Numbered from the stretch's first letter, positions 9,594 to 17,966 are shown. The stretch is DNA of 37,646 nt from Rhodospirillaceae bacterium (GCA_029267445.1 JAJUIU010000035.1:1-37646); one strand, 5' to 3'. Numbers and translations are program-made. The notes: generated by a model not told the origin, from the sequence alone.

Positions 9594-9605
9594 CTACCGC
9601 CACCG

Positions 9606-9642
9606 AAGGGGTCGCCTCGCCATCACGCGGGGCGACCCTTTT
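9606..9642 (+). terminator. Rho-independent terminator after the tail operon
   Basis: A perfect 8-bp stem GGGTCGCC (9609-9616) / GGCGACCC (9631-9638) with a 14-nt loop is followed by TTTT (9639-9642). The A and G bases before the stem can extend it into the T tract. It lies between the small protein gene and the amidase start. Confidence 0.8.
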
Positions 9643-9667
9643 GCGTGCCCACCGTCCCGAGGCGCCC

Positions 9668-10282
9668 ATGAAAATCAAGAACCAACTCGTCACCTCTCGC
9701 GCCAGGACATCCGGCGAGGGCAACCCCTGTACCTCTATCACCGTCCACGAGACGGGCAACACCGACCCCGGTGCCGACGCCCAGGCGCACGCCAACCTCC
9801 AGTCCAACGGCAACGTCCGTCAGGCGTCCTGGCACATCACCGTTGACGACAAGCAGGCCATCCGCTCCTTCCCTGACACTGTGAAGTGCTGGCACGCGGG
9901 CGACGCCACCGGCAAGGCGGCCCTGGACAGGCTTGCGAGCGGCCAGCGCAACGTCGCCATGGCCGGCACGCCCGAGGGCGCCCTGAACGCGGCGGCGCTG
10001 ACCACGGCGGCGGCGACCACCGCCCCGAAGCCGCAGCGTGAGGCGGCCCAGGGGTCGGCGGCGCGGCAGGCCCGCGCGGTGCCGGTGGACAAGAAGGGCG
10101 TGAAGGAGATCCAGACCCGGCTGGCCGCCGCCGGCTACAAGGTCGGCCGGCCCGACGGGCACCTGGGCAAGCGCACGGCGGCCGCGATCCGCGCCTATCA
10201 GAAGGCGAACGGCCTGCCGGTGGACGGCCGGGCCACACAGGCGCTGCTGGGGCATCTGCGCGGCGGGGCCGGCCGGGGCTGA
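9668..10282 (+). CDS. Chimeric ORF: truncated phage amidase joined to a peptidoglycan-binding protein
   Basis: A 204-residue frame from ATG 9668 (GAGG upstream) to 10282. Residues 1-~78 are the start of an N-acetylmuramoyl-L-alanine amidase (Amidase_2) as in actinophage endolysins. It contains NPCTSITVHETGNT, with the first zinc-ligand-type His, then AHANLQSNGN, ASWHITVDD and SFPDTVKCWHAGD. In that family CWHAGD is followed by a segment of the form GN..SIGIEICVN and the remaining catalytic residues; here these are absent. Instead an Ala-rich linker of different composition leads to a PG_binding_1 domain (residues ~140-200: VKEIQTRLAAAGYKVGRPDGHLGKRTAAAIRAYQ). The join is in frame. The amidase half cannot be a complete enzyme, and the right half probably lacks its own N-terminus. 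See the junction entry. Confidence 0.75.
   Translation: MKIKNQLVTSRARTSGEGNPCTSITVHETGNTDPGADAQAHANLQSNGNVRQASWHITVDDKQAIRSFPDTVKCWHAGDATGKAALDRLASGQRNVAMAGTPEGALNAAALTTAAATTAPKPQREAAQGSAARQARAVPVDKKGVKEIQTRLAAAGYKVGRPDGHLGKRTAAAIRAYQKANGLPVDGRATQALLGHLRGGAGRG
9895..9915. other. Junction between phage DNA and alphaproteobacterial chromosome
   Basis: Left of this point, codon use, gene content and G+C fit an actinophage. Right of it all genes are alphaproteobacterial with very high G+C. The break falls just after the codons for CWHAGD in the amidase. I see no att-like direct repeat, integrase, tRNA or insertion sequence end. The exact base cannot be fixed without alignment to intact relatives of both halves. 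Confidence 0.65.
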
Positions 10283-10300
10283 GCCGGGGAGAAGCCGGGA

Positions 10301-11194
10301 TCAGGCGGCGTCCACGCCGGCGGCCGAGTCCGTCAGCAGCCCGGCCGCCGCCCACCAGCCCGGACGTTCCACCCGGATGGCCGCCGCCGCCGCCTCCGCC
10401 GCCGCGCGATCCGCGAACAGGCCGAAGCAGGTGGCGCCGCTGCCGGACATGCGGGTGAACATACATCCGCGTGCGCCGGTCATGCGCGCCGTCACATCCC
10501 CGATGACGGGGGCGAGCCGGGCCGCAGGGTCGGCGAGGTCGTTGCGCCGCGCCGCGAGCAGCCGGGCGAGGTCGGCGGCGTCCACCGGCGCCCGCTCCAG
10601 CCGGCCGGCCGCACCGAAGGGACCCGTGCGGGCGGCGAAGACGTCCCTCGTCGGCTGCGCCACGCCGGGGTTGACCAGCAGCACCGCCACCGGCGGCAGG
10701 GCGGGTGCCGCCTCCACCCGGTCGCCGACCCCGCCGAAATCGGCGGTGCGGCCGAACAGGCAGACCGGCACGTCGGCCCCCAGCCGTGGCGCCACGCGGG
10801 CCGGTCGCGGATCGTCGGGGGCCAAATCCCAGAGCCGGGCCAGCGCCCGCAGGGCCGCCGCCGCGTCGGAGGAGCCGCCGCCGATGCCGCCCGCGACGGG
10901 CAGCCGCTTGGTCAGGCGCACGGCCACGTCCGGCGCCCGGCCAAGCTCGGCGGCCAGCATCCGGACGGCGCGGGTGACGAGGTTCCGCTCCGGATCCTCA
11001 GCCAGCAGGGGGGCTGCGAAGGGACCGTCGATCGTCAGGCAGAAGCGGTCGGCGGGGCGGACCTCCACGCTGTCGGCGAGGTCGGCGAAGGCGACAAGGC
11101 TGTCGAGCTCGTGGTAGCCGTCGGGCCGCCGGCCGAGGACATGCAGATAGAGGTTCAGCTTGGCGGGCGCGGCCGCCCGGATCGCACGGGACAT
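10301..11194 (-). CDS. ispE: 4-diphosphocytidyl-2-C-methyl-D-erythritol kinase
   Basis: A 297-residue GHMP-family kinase that phosphorylates the 2-hydroxyl of CDP-methylerythritol with ATP in the cytosolic MEP pathway to isoprenoid precursors. PAKLNLYLHVLGRRPDGYHEL at the N-terminus carries the conserved Lys (K12). The glycine-rich ATP loop PVAGGIGGGSSDAAAAL is at ~99-115, GADVPVCL carries the catalytic-type Asp (D141), and a C-terminal MSGSGATCFGLF motif is present. The start at 11194 is chosen because family homology begins there; an in-frame extension of 21 residues upstream runs into the TPR gene. It lies 16 nt after the TPR gene stop, so the two are likely co-transcribed. Length and motifs are normal for the family. 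Confidence 0.95.
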   Translation of the reverse strand: MSRAIRAAAPAKLNLYLHVLGRRPDGYHELDSLVAFADLADSVEVRPADRFCLTIDGPFAAPLLAEDPERNLVTRAVRMLAAELGRAPDVAVRLTKRLPVAGGIGGGSSDAAAALRALARLWDLAPDDPRPARVAPRLGADVPVCLFGRTADFGGVGDRVEAAPALPPVAVLLVNPGVAQPTRDVFAARTGPFGAAGRLERAPVDAADLARLLAARRNDLADPAARLAPVIGDVTARMTGARGCMFTRMSGSGATCFGLFADRAAAEAAAAAIRVERPGWWAAAGLLTDSAAGVDAA

Positions 11195-11210
11195 GCCGGC
11201 CCTGATAGCA

Positions 11211-13007
11211 TCAGGGTGCGGCGTTTGTCCCGCCCGACGCGGCCCCGGCGGCGACACCCGCCTGCGTACCGGAGGCGGCCGTCTTCGGCAGGGTCAGGCC
11301 CTGTTCAAGCTTCCGCTCCACGGTCTGGCGCATGGCGGGATCGTCGGCATGCTGGGCCGCGCGGCGCCACTGGAACCGCGCCTCCGTCATCCGCCCGGCG
11401 GCCCAGTAGGCGTCGCCCAGATGGTCGTTGATGACGGGGTCGAGGGGCCGCAGCTCCACCGCCCGTTCCAGATACCGGATCGCCGTGGCGTAGTCGCCCA
11501 GCCGGAAGGCGGCCCACCCCATGCTGTCGACGATGTGGCCGTCGTCCGGCCGCTGCTCCAGGGCGCGGGCGATCAGGTCCTTGCCCTCCTCCAGCCGCTC
11601 GCCCCGGTCGACCCAGCTGTATCCCAGATAGTTCAGCACATGCGGATTGTCGGGGTTGAGGGCGAGGGCCGCCTTCAGCGCCGCCTCCGCCTCCGGCCAG
11701 CGCTTGGCGCCGTCCAGCGCCATGGCGCGGGCGTAGTGCAGGACCCAGTGCGGCCGGACGGTGCCGCCGCCCACGCGGCCGAGCGCGGCGTCGTAGGCCG
11801 CGATGGCCTCGGCGTCGCGGCCGGCCATGCGGTGCATGTCGCCCAGCCGGGCCAGCGCGTCCGTCCGCTCCGGCCGCTCGGCCGCCATCGCCTCCAAGAG
11901 CTTGCGCGCCTCCTCCTGCCGGCCGAGGCGGCGGAGCGCGTCCGCCTCCCGCAGGCGCGGGGTCCAGGTGGCCGCGGGGCCGCCGGAGACGGAGCGGAAC
12001 ACGGCCAGGGCCTCCGCGTGCCGTTCCCGGCCCATCAGCGCCTCCCCGACCAGGAGCTGGGTCAGCGGCTGGTCCGGACGCAGATGCAGGGCGATGCGGC
12101 CATAAAGCAGGGCCATGTCCTGGGCCCCCTCCCCCTGCAGGGCGGCGGCGACGTCGAACAGCGCCTCCGCCAGCCCTTCCGCCGGGGTGTCGACCAGCGG
12201 CGGGCCGCCCGCCTTGGCGGTGTCGAGGCGGGCCAGCTCGTGCGTGGCCAGGAGATTGTCGGGGAAGTCGATCAGGAAGTCGCGGTAGAGGTCCCTGGCG
12301 GTCTCAAGCTCACCCTGGCGGCGCATGAAGTCGGCGGTGAGCTGCACCAGCCGCAGGGGCCGCGTGCCCTCCAGCGCCAGGGCGTAACGCTCGGCGGCGG
12401 CGTTCACGTCGCCCTTCATGTCGAGGATCAGGGCGGCCTGGAGATGGCCCAGGGCCTTGAAGCCGGACCCGCCGTCCAGGGCCTGGAGCGCCTCGAGCGC
12501 GGCGGCGGTGTCGCCCAGCGCGACCTTGGTCCAGGCCGTCAGCAGCGGGGTCACGTATTTGCCGAGGCCGTCCTTGGGCAGGGCGTCGAGCCGCGCCGCC
12601 GCGTCGGCCGCCCGGCCGCGGGCCAGATCCTCCGCCACCAGCAGGCTGGCGGCCAGGAAGCTGTCGGCCTGCTTCTCGCGCAGGCGGGCGGCGAGCTTGA
12701 CCGCCTCGGTCGTGTCGCCGTTGCCGAGATGCAGCAGGAAGGTCCGGCGCATCAGCGGCACGTTGTCGGGATCGTGGGCCAGGGCCGCCGTCAGGTGCGT
12801 GGCGGCGGAGGACCAGTCCCCACCCGCCTGGGCGGCCCGGCCGACGAGATAGCTTGCATAGGGGCTGCGCGGCCGTTCGGCCTTGACCTTCGCGGGCGTC
12901 TCGGCCAGCGCCGGACCCGCACCGGGGACGGCCATGGCGGCGAAGCCCACGCCCAGAAGTGCCGTGCCGAGGAACGCCGTGCGCCGCCGGAGAGTCAGGA
13001 AACCCAT
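11211..13007 (-). CDS. Secreted tetratricopeptide-repeat protein
   Basis: A 598-residue protein starting at 13007 with a clear signal peptide: basic MGFLTLRRR, a hydrophobic core TAFLGTALLGVGFAAMAV and a probable cleavage after ALA (ALAETP). The rest is almost entirely TPR-type helix pairs, for example AAQAGGDWSSAATHLTAALAHDPDN near the N-terminus, and DAEAIAAYDAALG, NYLGYSWVDRGE, IVDSMGWAAFRLGDYATAI and INDHLGDAYWAAGR in the C-terminal third. Such proteins act as periplasmic or outer-membrane-associated scaffolds; no enzyme domain is visible and the partner is unknown. The frame is open 224 codons upstream, but the signal peptide and the absence of coding character there favour this start. 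ispE follows in the same direction, 16 nt away. Confidence 0.85.
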   Translation of the reverse strand: MGFLTLRRRTAFLGTALLGVGFAAMAVPGAGPALAETPAKVKAERPRSPYASYLVGRAAQAGGDWSSAATHLTAALAHDPDNVPLMRRTFLLHLGNGDTTEAVKLAARLREKQADSFLAASLLVAEDLARGRAADAAARLDALPKDGLGKYVTPLLTAWTKVALGDTAAALEALQALDGGSGFKALGHLQAALILDMKGDVNAAAERYALALEGTRPLRLVQLTADFMRRQGELETARDLYRDFLIDFPDNLLATHELARLDTAKAGGPPLVDTPAEGLAEALFDVAAALQGEGAQDMALLYGRIALHLRPDQPLTQLLVGEALMGRERHAEALAVFRSVSGGPAATWTPRLREADALRRLGRQEEARKLLEAMAAERPERTDALARLGDMHRMAGRDAEAIAAYDAALGRVGGGTVRPHWVLHYARAMALDGAKRWPEAEAALKAALALNPDNPHVLNYLGYSWVDRGERLEEGKDLIARALEQRPDDGHIVDSMGWAAFRLGDYATAIRYLERAVELRPLDPVINDHLGDAYWAAGRMTEARFQWRRAAQHADDPAMRQTVERKLEQGLTLPKTAASGTQAGVAAGAASGGTNAAP

Positions 13008-13095
13008 GTCTCTGCCCGTTTCCCAAGGACCCGTCCGGGCCCGTTCGATCGTGGCCGCTTGCTGCGGCGCGGGACACAAGCGTACGCGCGGAAGG

Positions 13096-13124
13096 CTTAA
13101 ACGATCAATAATCCTACGTGACAA
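13096..13124 (-). promoter_or_regulatory. Possible sigma70-type promoter for the TPR-ispE operon
   Basis: On the - strand TTGTCA (13119-13124) is 17 nt from TTTAAG (13096-13101), about 90 nt before the TPR start. The match to consensus is 5/6 and 4/6. It lies in the 247-nt divergent region 13008-13254, where no gene or strong repeat is seen. Confidence 0.35.
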
Positions 13125-13254
13125 AGTGCGGAATCGCAGTGCGATTTCGGAGCACCGCGCCGTCGGCGTCGATTGGCGGCCACCCCTTCGCGCCCCTCTG
13201 GTCGGATTACCACAAAAGTTGTACTGTCTTTGGCGATACCACGGAAAGGACGAA

Positions 13255-14697
13255 ATGGAGGGGGCGATGCGGATGGGCAGGATCGCGGCGCTGCTTTGTG
13301 CCACCTTGCTGGTGGGGGCCTGTGCGGGTGATCGCCCCGCCAGTTGCGGTCGGATCGTGGCGCAGCCAGGACTGCCGTCCCTGATCGGAACCGGCCCGTC
13401 GGCGCCCGCCGCGAAGCTCAACCGCCTGATCCTGCTGCCGCCCGAGGACGGCCGCTCCATCCGGGAGGGCATGGCCAAGCGGCTCGCCGCACTTGATGCG
13501 GCCGATCTCAAGAAAGAGCGACCCGTCCGCATCCTGGCGCTGTCGACCGGCGGCGCCTGGGGCGCATACGGCGCCGGTGTGCTGAACGCCTGGCGCCAGC
13601 TCAATCCGGACGAGACCGGCATCGAGCTGGGCGGGGAGAAGACCTGGCGCCACTTCGACGTCGTCACGGGGTCGAGCACGGGGGCGCTGCTTGCGCCGCT
13701 GGTCTATCTCGGGCGCCCGTCGGACATGACCAGCCTGCGGAGCAATTATACCTCGATCAGCGACACGGATGTCTTCACCGAGCGGTCCATCCTGTCCCTG
13801 CTCTGGTCGGACGCGCTGTTCGACACGGCACCGTTGCGCAAGAGGCTCGGGAGAATCGTCACACCCGCGCTCATCGAGGCCGTCGCCGCCGAGTATCGCA
13901 GCTCCGGCCGCATACTGGCGGTCACCGCCGCGAACATGGATACGGGCGAGGCGGACGTGTTCGACCTTGGCGCCTACGCGGCGGACGACAGCATCCCGAT
14001 CGAGACGCGGGTGCGCGGCTTCATCGACCGGATCATGGCCGCCTCCGCGATCCCCATCGCCTTCGATCCGGTGTTCGTCGACGGCTGCATGTACACTGAT
14101 GGCGGCGTGCGCCAGCACTTGCTCGTGACCGCCGAGGTAGCGGCGGAGGTCGCGAAAGCTGCGGACCTGCTTAGCGAAAGCCCTCAAGACGAACGCACAG
14201 GACGCCCCACCGTGGAAGCGGGCCGTCTGCCGACGGACGGCTCCGTCCGCAAGGCGGAGCTTCACCTGATCGTCAACGGGGACATCCGGGTCACGGTGGC
14301 CGACACGCAACGCGGTCTGCTGAACATCAGCCGACGGACGTTCACTCTGATCACCGACGAGGGACTGCGCGCCGGCATCGAACGTCTGCGCCTGCTTGGG
14401 GACGATCTCGGCTGGAGCGTGAAGTACACGGACGCCTGGGACATCACACTGCCTCCGGGCCCCGCCAAAGAAGAATGCGAACCCGACATCGTGGACGGCA
14501 GAGTCCGGCCGATCAGCGATAACAAGGATATGTTCGACCCATGCTTCAATAAGAAGCTGTTCCAACTGGCCTTCGATAAGACCTGCGCCCGCAAGGCTGA
14601 TGTTTGGGAAGATCCCTACCAGTCCCCTGGACCGCTTTTCGTGGACAATGCCACCAGCCAATCCGTCCGGGGGAGCTGCGCCGCAAACGCGGACTGA
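13255..14697 (+). CDS. Patatin-like phospholipase, predicted lipoprotein
   Basis: A 480-residue serine acyl hydrolase. The N-terminus has a lipoprotein signal with lipobox LVGAC (Cys23), so it is probably lipid-anchored in the periplasm or outer membrane. Patatin motifs are all present: oxyanion loop STGGAWGAYGAGVLNAW (~98-113), nucleophile motif GSSTG (Ser141), and the catalytic Asp in TDGGVRQHL (D282). Likely activity is lipid acyl hydrolysis; substrate unknown. ATG 13255 has GGAAAGGA upstream; ATGs at 13267 and 13273 are alternatives, with GGAGGGG close by. Its 3' part is strikingly AT-richer than neighbours (26/60 G+C at 14521-14580), suggesting acquisition or relaxed selection. It is divergent from the TPR gene and convergent with the ETF-QO gene. 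Confidence 0.88.
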   Translation: MEGAMRMGRIAALLCATLLVGACAGDRPASCGRIVAQPGLPSLIGTGPSAPAAKLNRLILLPPEDGRSIREGMAKRLAALDAADLKKERPVRILALSTGGAWGAYGAGVLNAWRQLNPDETGIELGGEKTWRHFDVVTGSSTGALLAPLVYLGRPSDMTSLRSNYTSISDTDVFTERSILSLLWSDALFDTAPLRKRLGRIVTPALIEAVAAEYRSSGRILAVTAANMDTGEADVFDLGAYAADDSIPIETRVRGFIDRIMAASAIPIAFDPVFVDGCMYTDGGVRQHLLVTAEVAAEVAKAADLLSESPQDERTGRPTVEAGRLPTDGSVRKAELHLIVNGDIRVTVADTQRGLLNISRRTFTLITDEGLRAGIERLRLLGDDLGWSVKYTDAWDITLPPGPAKEECEPDIVDGRVRPISDNKDMFDPCFNKKLFQLAFDKTCARKADVWEDPYQSPGPLFVDNATSQSVRGSCAANAD

Positions 14698-14712
14698 TGC
14701 GCGGCAGGACGG

Positions 14713-14742
14713 ACGGCCCCGGACCAGCGCCCGGGGCCGTTT
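14713..14742 (+). terminator. Terminator between patatin and ETF-QO genes
   Basis: A perfect 9-bp stem CGGCCCCGG (14714-14722) / CCGGGGCCG (14731-14739) with an 8-nt loop is followed by TTT. It sits in the 47-nt gap between convergent genes and may serve both, although only the + side has a T tract. Confidence 0.75.
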
Positions 14743-14744
14743 CG

Positions 14745-16415
14745 TCACATGTTCGGGTAGTTCGGGCCGCCGCCGCCCTCCGGCACCGTCCAGACGATGT
14801 TCTGGAGCGGGTCCTTGATGTCGCACGTCTTGCAGTGGACGCAGTTCTGCGCGTTGATCACGAAGCGCGGGTTCTTCCCCTCGTCGTCGCGCACCACCTC
14901 GTAGACGCCGGCCGGGCAGTAGCGCTGCGCCGGCTCGTCATAGATCGGCAAGTTGTGCGCGACCGGGATCGAGGGGTCCTTCAGCTTCAGGTGGGCAGGC
15001 TGATCCTCCTCATGGTTCGTGTTCGAGATGAACACGGAGGAGAGCCGGTCGAAGCTGATGACGCCGTCGGGCTTCGGATAGGCGATCTTGGGCGCCTGGT
15101 CGGCCGGGACCAGGCTTTCGTGGTCGGCCTTCTTGTGGCGCAGCGTGTAGGGCAGCAGGAAGCCCAGGCCCAGCTGGTGCAGCCACATCTGGATGCCGCC
15201 GTGCAGGTTCCCGAGCGCCAGGCCCCACTTCAGGCCGGGCTTCACGTTGCGGACCTTGTGCAGGTCCTCATAGGCCCAGCTGGTCTTCCAGGCGGCCTCG
15301 TAGCTGTCGAGGGTGTCGCCCTTGCCGGCCTCGGCCGCACCTGACTTCAGCCGGGCGTAGGCAGCCTCGGCCGCCAGCATGCCGGTCTTCATGGCGTTGT
15401 GGGTGCCCTTGATGCGGGGCACGTTGACGAAGCCCGCCGAGCAGCCGATCAGGGCGCCGCCGGGGAAGGCCAGCTTCGGCACGGACTGCAGCCCGCCCTC
15501 GTTGATGGCGCGGGCCCCGTAGGACAGGCGCTTGCCGCCCTCCAGATATGTGCGGATCATCGGGTGCCGCTTGAAGCGCTGGAACTCCTCGAACGGGCTG
15601 AGGTGGGGGTTCCAGTAGTCCAGGTTCACGACGAAGCCGATGGACACCTGGTTGTCCTCCAGGTGGTACATCCAGGAACCGCCGGCGGTCTTGGCGTCCA
15701 GCGGCCAGCCCTGGGTGTGGACCACCAGGCCCTGTTTGTGCTTGGCGGGGTCGATCTGCCACAGCTCCTTGATGCCGATGCCGTACTTCTGGACGTCGCA
15801 GTCGCGGCGCAGGTCGTACCGATCCATCAGCTGCTTGGACAGGTTGCCGCGCACCCCCTCGGCGAAGAAGGTGTAGGTGCCGTGCAGCTCCATGCCCGGC
15901 GTGTAGCGGTCGGTCTGCTCCCCGGACTTGCCGATGCCCATGTCGCCGGTGGCGACACCCTTGACGCTGCCGTCCTCGTTGTAGACGACCTCGGCCGCGG
16001 CGAAGCCGGGATAGATCTCCACCCCCAGGGCTTCCGCCTGCTGGGCCAGCCAGCGGCAGAGGTTGCCCAGACTGATCGCGTAATTGCCGTCGTTGTGCAT
16101 CAGCGGCGGCAGCAGGAAGTTCGGGATCTTGAAGCCGCCGGTTTCCGACAGGACGTAGAAGCGGTCGTCGGTGACGGGGGTGTGGAGCGGGGCCCCCTTC
16201 TCCTTCCAGTCGGGGATCAGCTCGTTCAGCGCCTTGGGGTCCAGCACGTTGCCGGACAGGATGTGGGCGCCGACCTCCGACCCCTTCTCGATGACGCAGA
16301 CGCTGACGTCGTGGCCCTGCTCGGCCGACAGCTGTTTCAGCCGGATCGCGGCGGACAGACCGGCCGGGCCGGCGCCGACGATCACGACGTCGTACTGCAT
16401 CGATTCGCGTTCCAT
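14745..16415 (-). CDS. Electron transfer flavoprotein-ubiquinone oxidoreductase
   Basis: A 556-residue FAD and [4Fe-4S] protein that passes electrons from ETF (fed by acyl-CoA and amino acid dehydrogenases) to ubiquinone at the inner membrane. The N-terminal FAD-binding motif is DVVIVGAGPAGLSAA (~9-23). A C-terminal ferredoxin-like domain supplies Cys500, 525, 528 and 531 (YCPAGVYE; NCVHCKTCDIKDP). The middle region (GIGIKELWQIDP; GWPLDAKTAGGSWMYHL) is highly conserved in the family. The ATG at 16415 is preferred to an upstream TTG at 16427; GGGGACGG lies upstream. Length matches bacterial ETF-QO. It is divergent from the uracil-DNA glycosylase gene across a 102-nt region. Confidence 0.96.
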   Translation of the reverse strand: MERESMQYDVVIVGAGPAGLSAAIRLKQLSAEQGHDVSVCVIEKGSEVGAHILSGNVLDPKALNELIPDWKEKGAPLHTPVTDDRFYVLSETGGFKIPNFLLPPLMHNDGNYAISLGNLCRWLAQQAEALGVEIYPGFAAAEVVYNEDGSVKGVATGDMGIGKSGEQTDRYTPGMELHGTYTFFAEGVRGNLSKQLMDRYDLRRDCDVQKYGIGIKELWQIDPAKHKQGLVVHTQGWPLDAKTAGGSWMYHLEDNQVSIGFVVNLDYWNPHLSPFEEFQRFKRHPMIRTYLEGGKRLSYGARAINEGGLQSVPKLAFPGGALIGCSAGFVNVPRIKGTHNAMKTGMLAAEAAYARLKSGAAEAGKGDTLDSYEAAWKTSWAYEDLHKVRNVKPGLKWGLALGNLHGGIQMWLHQLGLGFLLPYTLRHKKADHESLVPADQAPKIAYPKPDGVISFDRLSSVFISNTNHEEDQPAHLKLKDPSIPVAHNLPIYDEPAQRYCPAGVYEVVRDDEGKNPRFVINAQNCVHCKTCDIKDPLQNIVWTVPEGGGGPNYPNM

Positions 16416-16517
16416 ATCCGTCCCCAAACCCCTAGATGCACCCGTTTTCGGGCGGCTTTTTCAACGAAACCCGCGAAGGCACATGTAGAAACATAGGAGC
16501 GGTGCTAGGGTCAAACC

Positions 16518-17345
16518 ATGAGTGAACTGGCGCAGAGTGTCGCGGCCCTCCGGTTCCTTTCGGAGATCGGGGCCGACGAGGCGGTGAACGACGATCCGAC
16601 GGACTGGACGGCCGTCGGCGCCCGCGCGCGCAGGCCGACCCCACCGCCGGCTGCCCCGGTCCAGCAGCCCGCGCGCGCACCGGCGCGTCCGGCCGGAAAC
16701 CTGGACGGGGCGCCGCTGGGCACGGCCGAATCCGCCCAGATGGCGCGGGCGGCGGCGGGTGCCGCGAAGACGCTGGACGAACTGAAGGCGGCGCTGGCGG
16801 CGTTCGAGGGCTGCGCGCTCAAGCACACGGCCACGAACCTCGTCTTCGCGGACGGGAACCCGCAGGCGCGCGTGATGCTGGTGGGCGAAGCGCCGGGCGA
16901 GCAGGAGGACCGGCAGGGCCTGCCATTCGTGGGACCGGCGGGCATGCTGCTGGACCGGATGCTGGCCTGCGTCGGCCTGGACCGGAAGGCGGAGGACCCC
17001 GCCAAGGCCGTCTACATCACCAACATGCTGCCCTGGCGCCCGCCCGGCAACCGCAGCCCGACGGACGGGGAGATCGCCGCCTGCCTGCCCTTCATGGAAC
17101 GGCACATCGAACTGATGAAGCCCGATCTGCTGGTGTTCCTGGGCGGGATCAGCGCCAAGTCCCTGCTGGCCCGTCCGGAGGGCATCACCCGGCTGCGCGG
17201 GCGGTGGTTCGAGTACAAGGCGCCGGGAATGGCGGCGGCGGTGCCGGCGATGCCGATGCTGCACCCGGCATACCTGCTGCGGAACCCGGTGGCGAAGCGG
17301 GAGGCATGGAAGGACTGGCTGGCGCTGAGCGAGCGATTGGGCTAG
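16518..17345 (+). CDS. Uracil-DNA glycosylase, family 4-like
   Basis: A 275-residue DNA repair enzyme that removes uracil from DNA. Motif 1 GEAPGEQED is at ~123-131 and motif 2 HPAYLLR has H249. Between them are [17 protein letters not shown] and [18 protein letters not shown], typical of the family 4/5 group. The first ~90 residues are low-complexity (Ala/Pro/Arg), as in alphaproteobacterial members. In the classical family the Fe-S cluster is bound partly by a CxxC before motif 1. Here only one Cys (C99, [10 protein letters not shown]) is seen at that site, so cluster binding is uncertain. The stop codon overlaps that of the convergent GxxExxY gene in a CTAG. Confidence 0.9.
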   Translation: MSELAQSVAALRFLSEIGADEAVNDDPTDWTAVGARARRPTPPPAAPVQQPARAPARPAGNLDGAPLGTAESAQMARAAAGAAKTLDELKAALAAFEGCALKHTATNLVFADGNPQARVMLVGEAPGEQEDRQGLPFVGPAGMLLDRMLACVGLDRKAEDPAKAVYITNMLPWRPPGNRSPTDGEIAACLPFMERHIELMKPDLLVFLGGISAKSLLARPEGITRLRGRWFEYKAPGMAAAVPAMPMLHPAYLLRNPVAKREAWKDWLALSERLG

Positions 17346-17734
17346 CGCACGATCCTGTGGATGCCGTCCTTGATCAGGGCGACATTGAAGTTGATCAGCA
17401 GCCCAAGGCGAATGCCCGTGAGCTTCAGGTATGTCATGAGCTGGGCCCTGTGGACCGGCAAGAGATGGTCGACGACCTTCAATTCCACCACGAGGACGTC
17501 GGCAACGACGAGATCCAGTCGCAGCCCGGTATCGATCATTTCGCCGTCATATCGAACCGGAACGGATTTCTGACGCTGGAATGGGATAGCACGCTTGCCG
17601 AGTTCATGAACGAGGCAGGCCTCGTAGACCGATTCAAGCAGGCCCGGACCCAACTCCCTGTGCACCTTGAAGGCGCTGTCGACGACCTCGCGGGCCGCGG
17701 CCTCGATTTCCGGGGATAACGAGCTTACCGCCAT
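17342..17734 (-). CDS. GxxExxY family protein (PD-(D/E)XK nuclease-like)
   Basis: A 130-residue protein with the family-defining motif in [11 protein letters not shown] (G31, E34, Y37). A PD-(D/E)XK-like core follows: D74 in LRLDLVV, then ELK (E84, K86), and a helix with [11 protein letters not shown] (Q98). The family is widespread but functionally unknown, and its fold class suggests a nuclease. The C-terminus [20 protein letters not shown] is also typical. The start at 17734 has AGGG upstream. Its stop overlaps the convergent glycosylase stop (CTAG). Upstream, 27 nt from its start codon, is a 165-bp palindromic element (17762-17926) and then the dioxygenase gene on the same strand. The gene appears intact. 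Confidence 0.88.
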   Translation of the reverse strand: MAVSSLSPEIEAAAREVVDSAFKVHRELGPGLLESVYEACLVHELGKRAIPFQRQKSVPVRYDGEMIDTGLRLDLVVADVLVVELKVVDHLLPVHRAQLMTYLKLTGIRLGLLINFNVALIKDGIHRIVR

Positions 17735-17761
17735 GAAGTGAGCCCTGCCGTTCCATGGCTA

Positions 17762-17926
17762 TTTTCCACCACAAAGACACGAAGACACAAAGTCCTTCTG
17801 CTCGCCAAAGAGGTTCGGCGGTTCACTTTCTCGAGCCGGCGGAGCCGGCTCATTCGATGATGGGAAGAGCGCCGCTTGCGGGGCATCACCGCCCCCTTTG
17901 TGTCTTGGTGTCTTTGTGGTGGAAAA
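17762..17926. repeat. Palindromic element A with octamer-array arms
   Basis: The left arm 17762-17792 and right arm 17896-17926 are inverted copies (30 of 31 positions match). Each arm is built of an 8-bp unit, CACAAAGA/CACGAAGA, and begins TTTTCCAC. The middle holds a perfect hairpin, GAGCCGGC (17833-17840), loop GGA, GCCGGCTC (17844-17851). It fills most of the 232-nt gap between the GxxExxY and dioxygenase genes and could form a long stem-loop in RNA. Confidence 0.85.
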
Positions 17927-17966
17927 CCAAGTTCTCCAACGTGCTCCGGCCCCACAGGACCGTCGC

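Noticed and set aside
9600-10300. Prophage attachment site at the phage/chromosome junction
   Set aside because: No tRNA, integrase gene or duplicated core is visible, and the break falls inside a coding frame.
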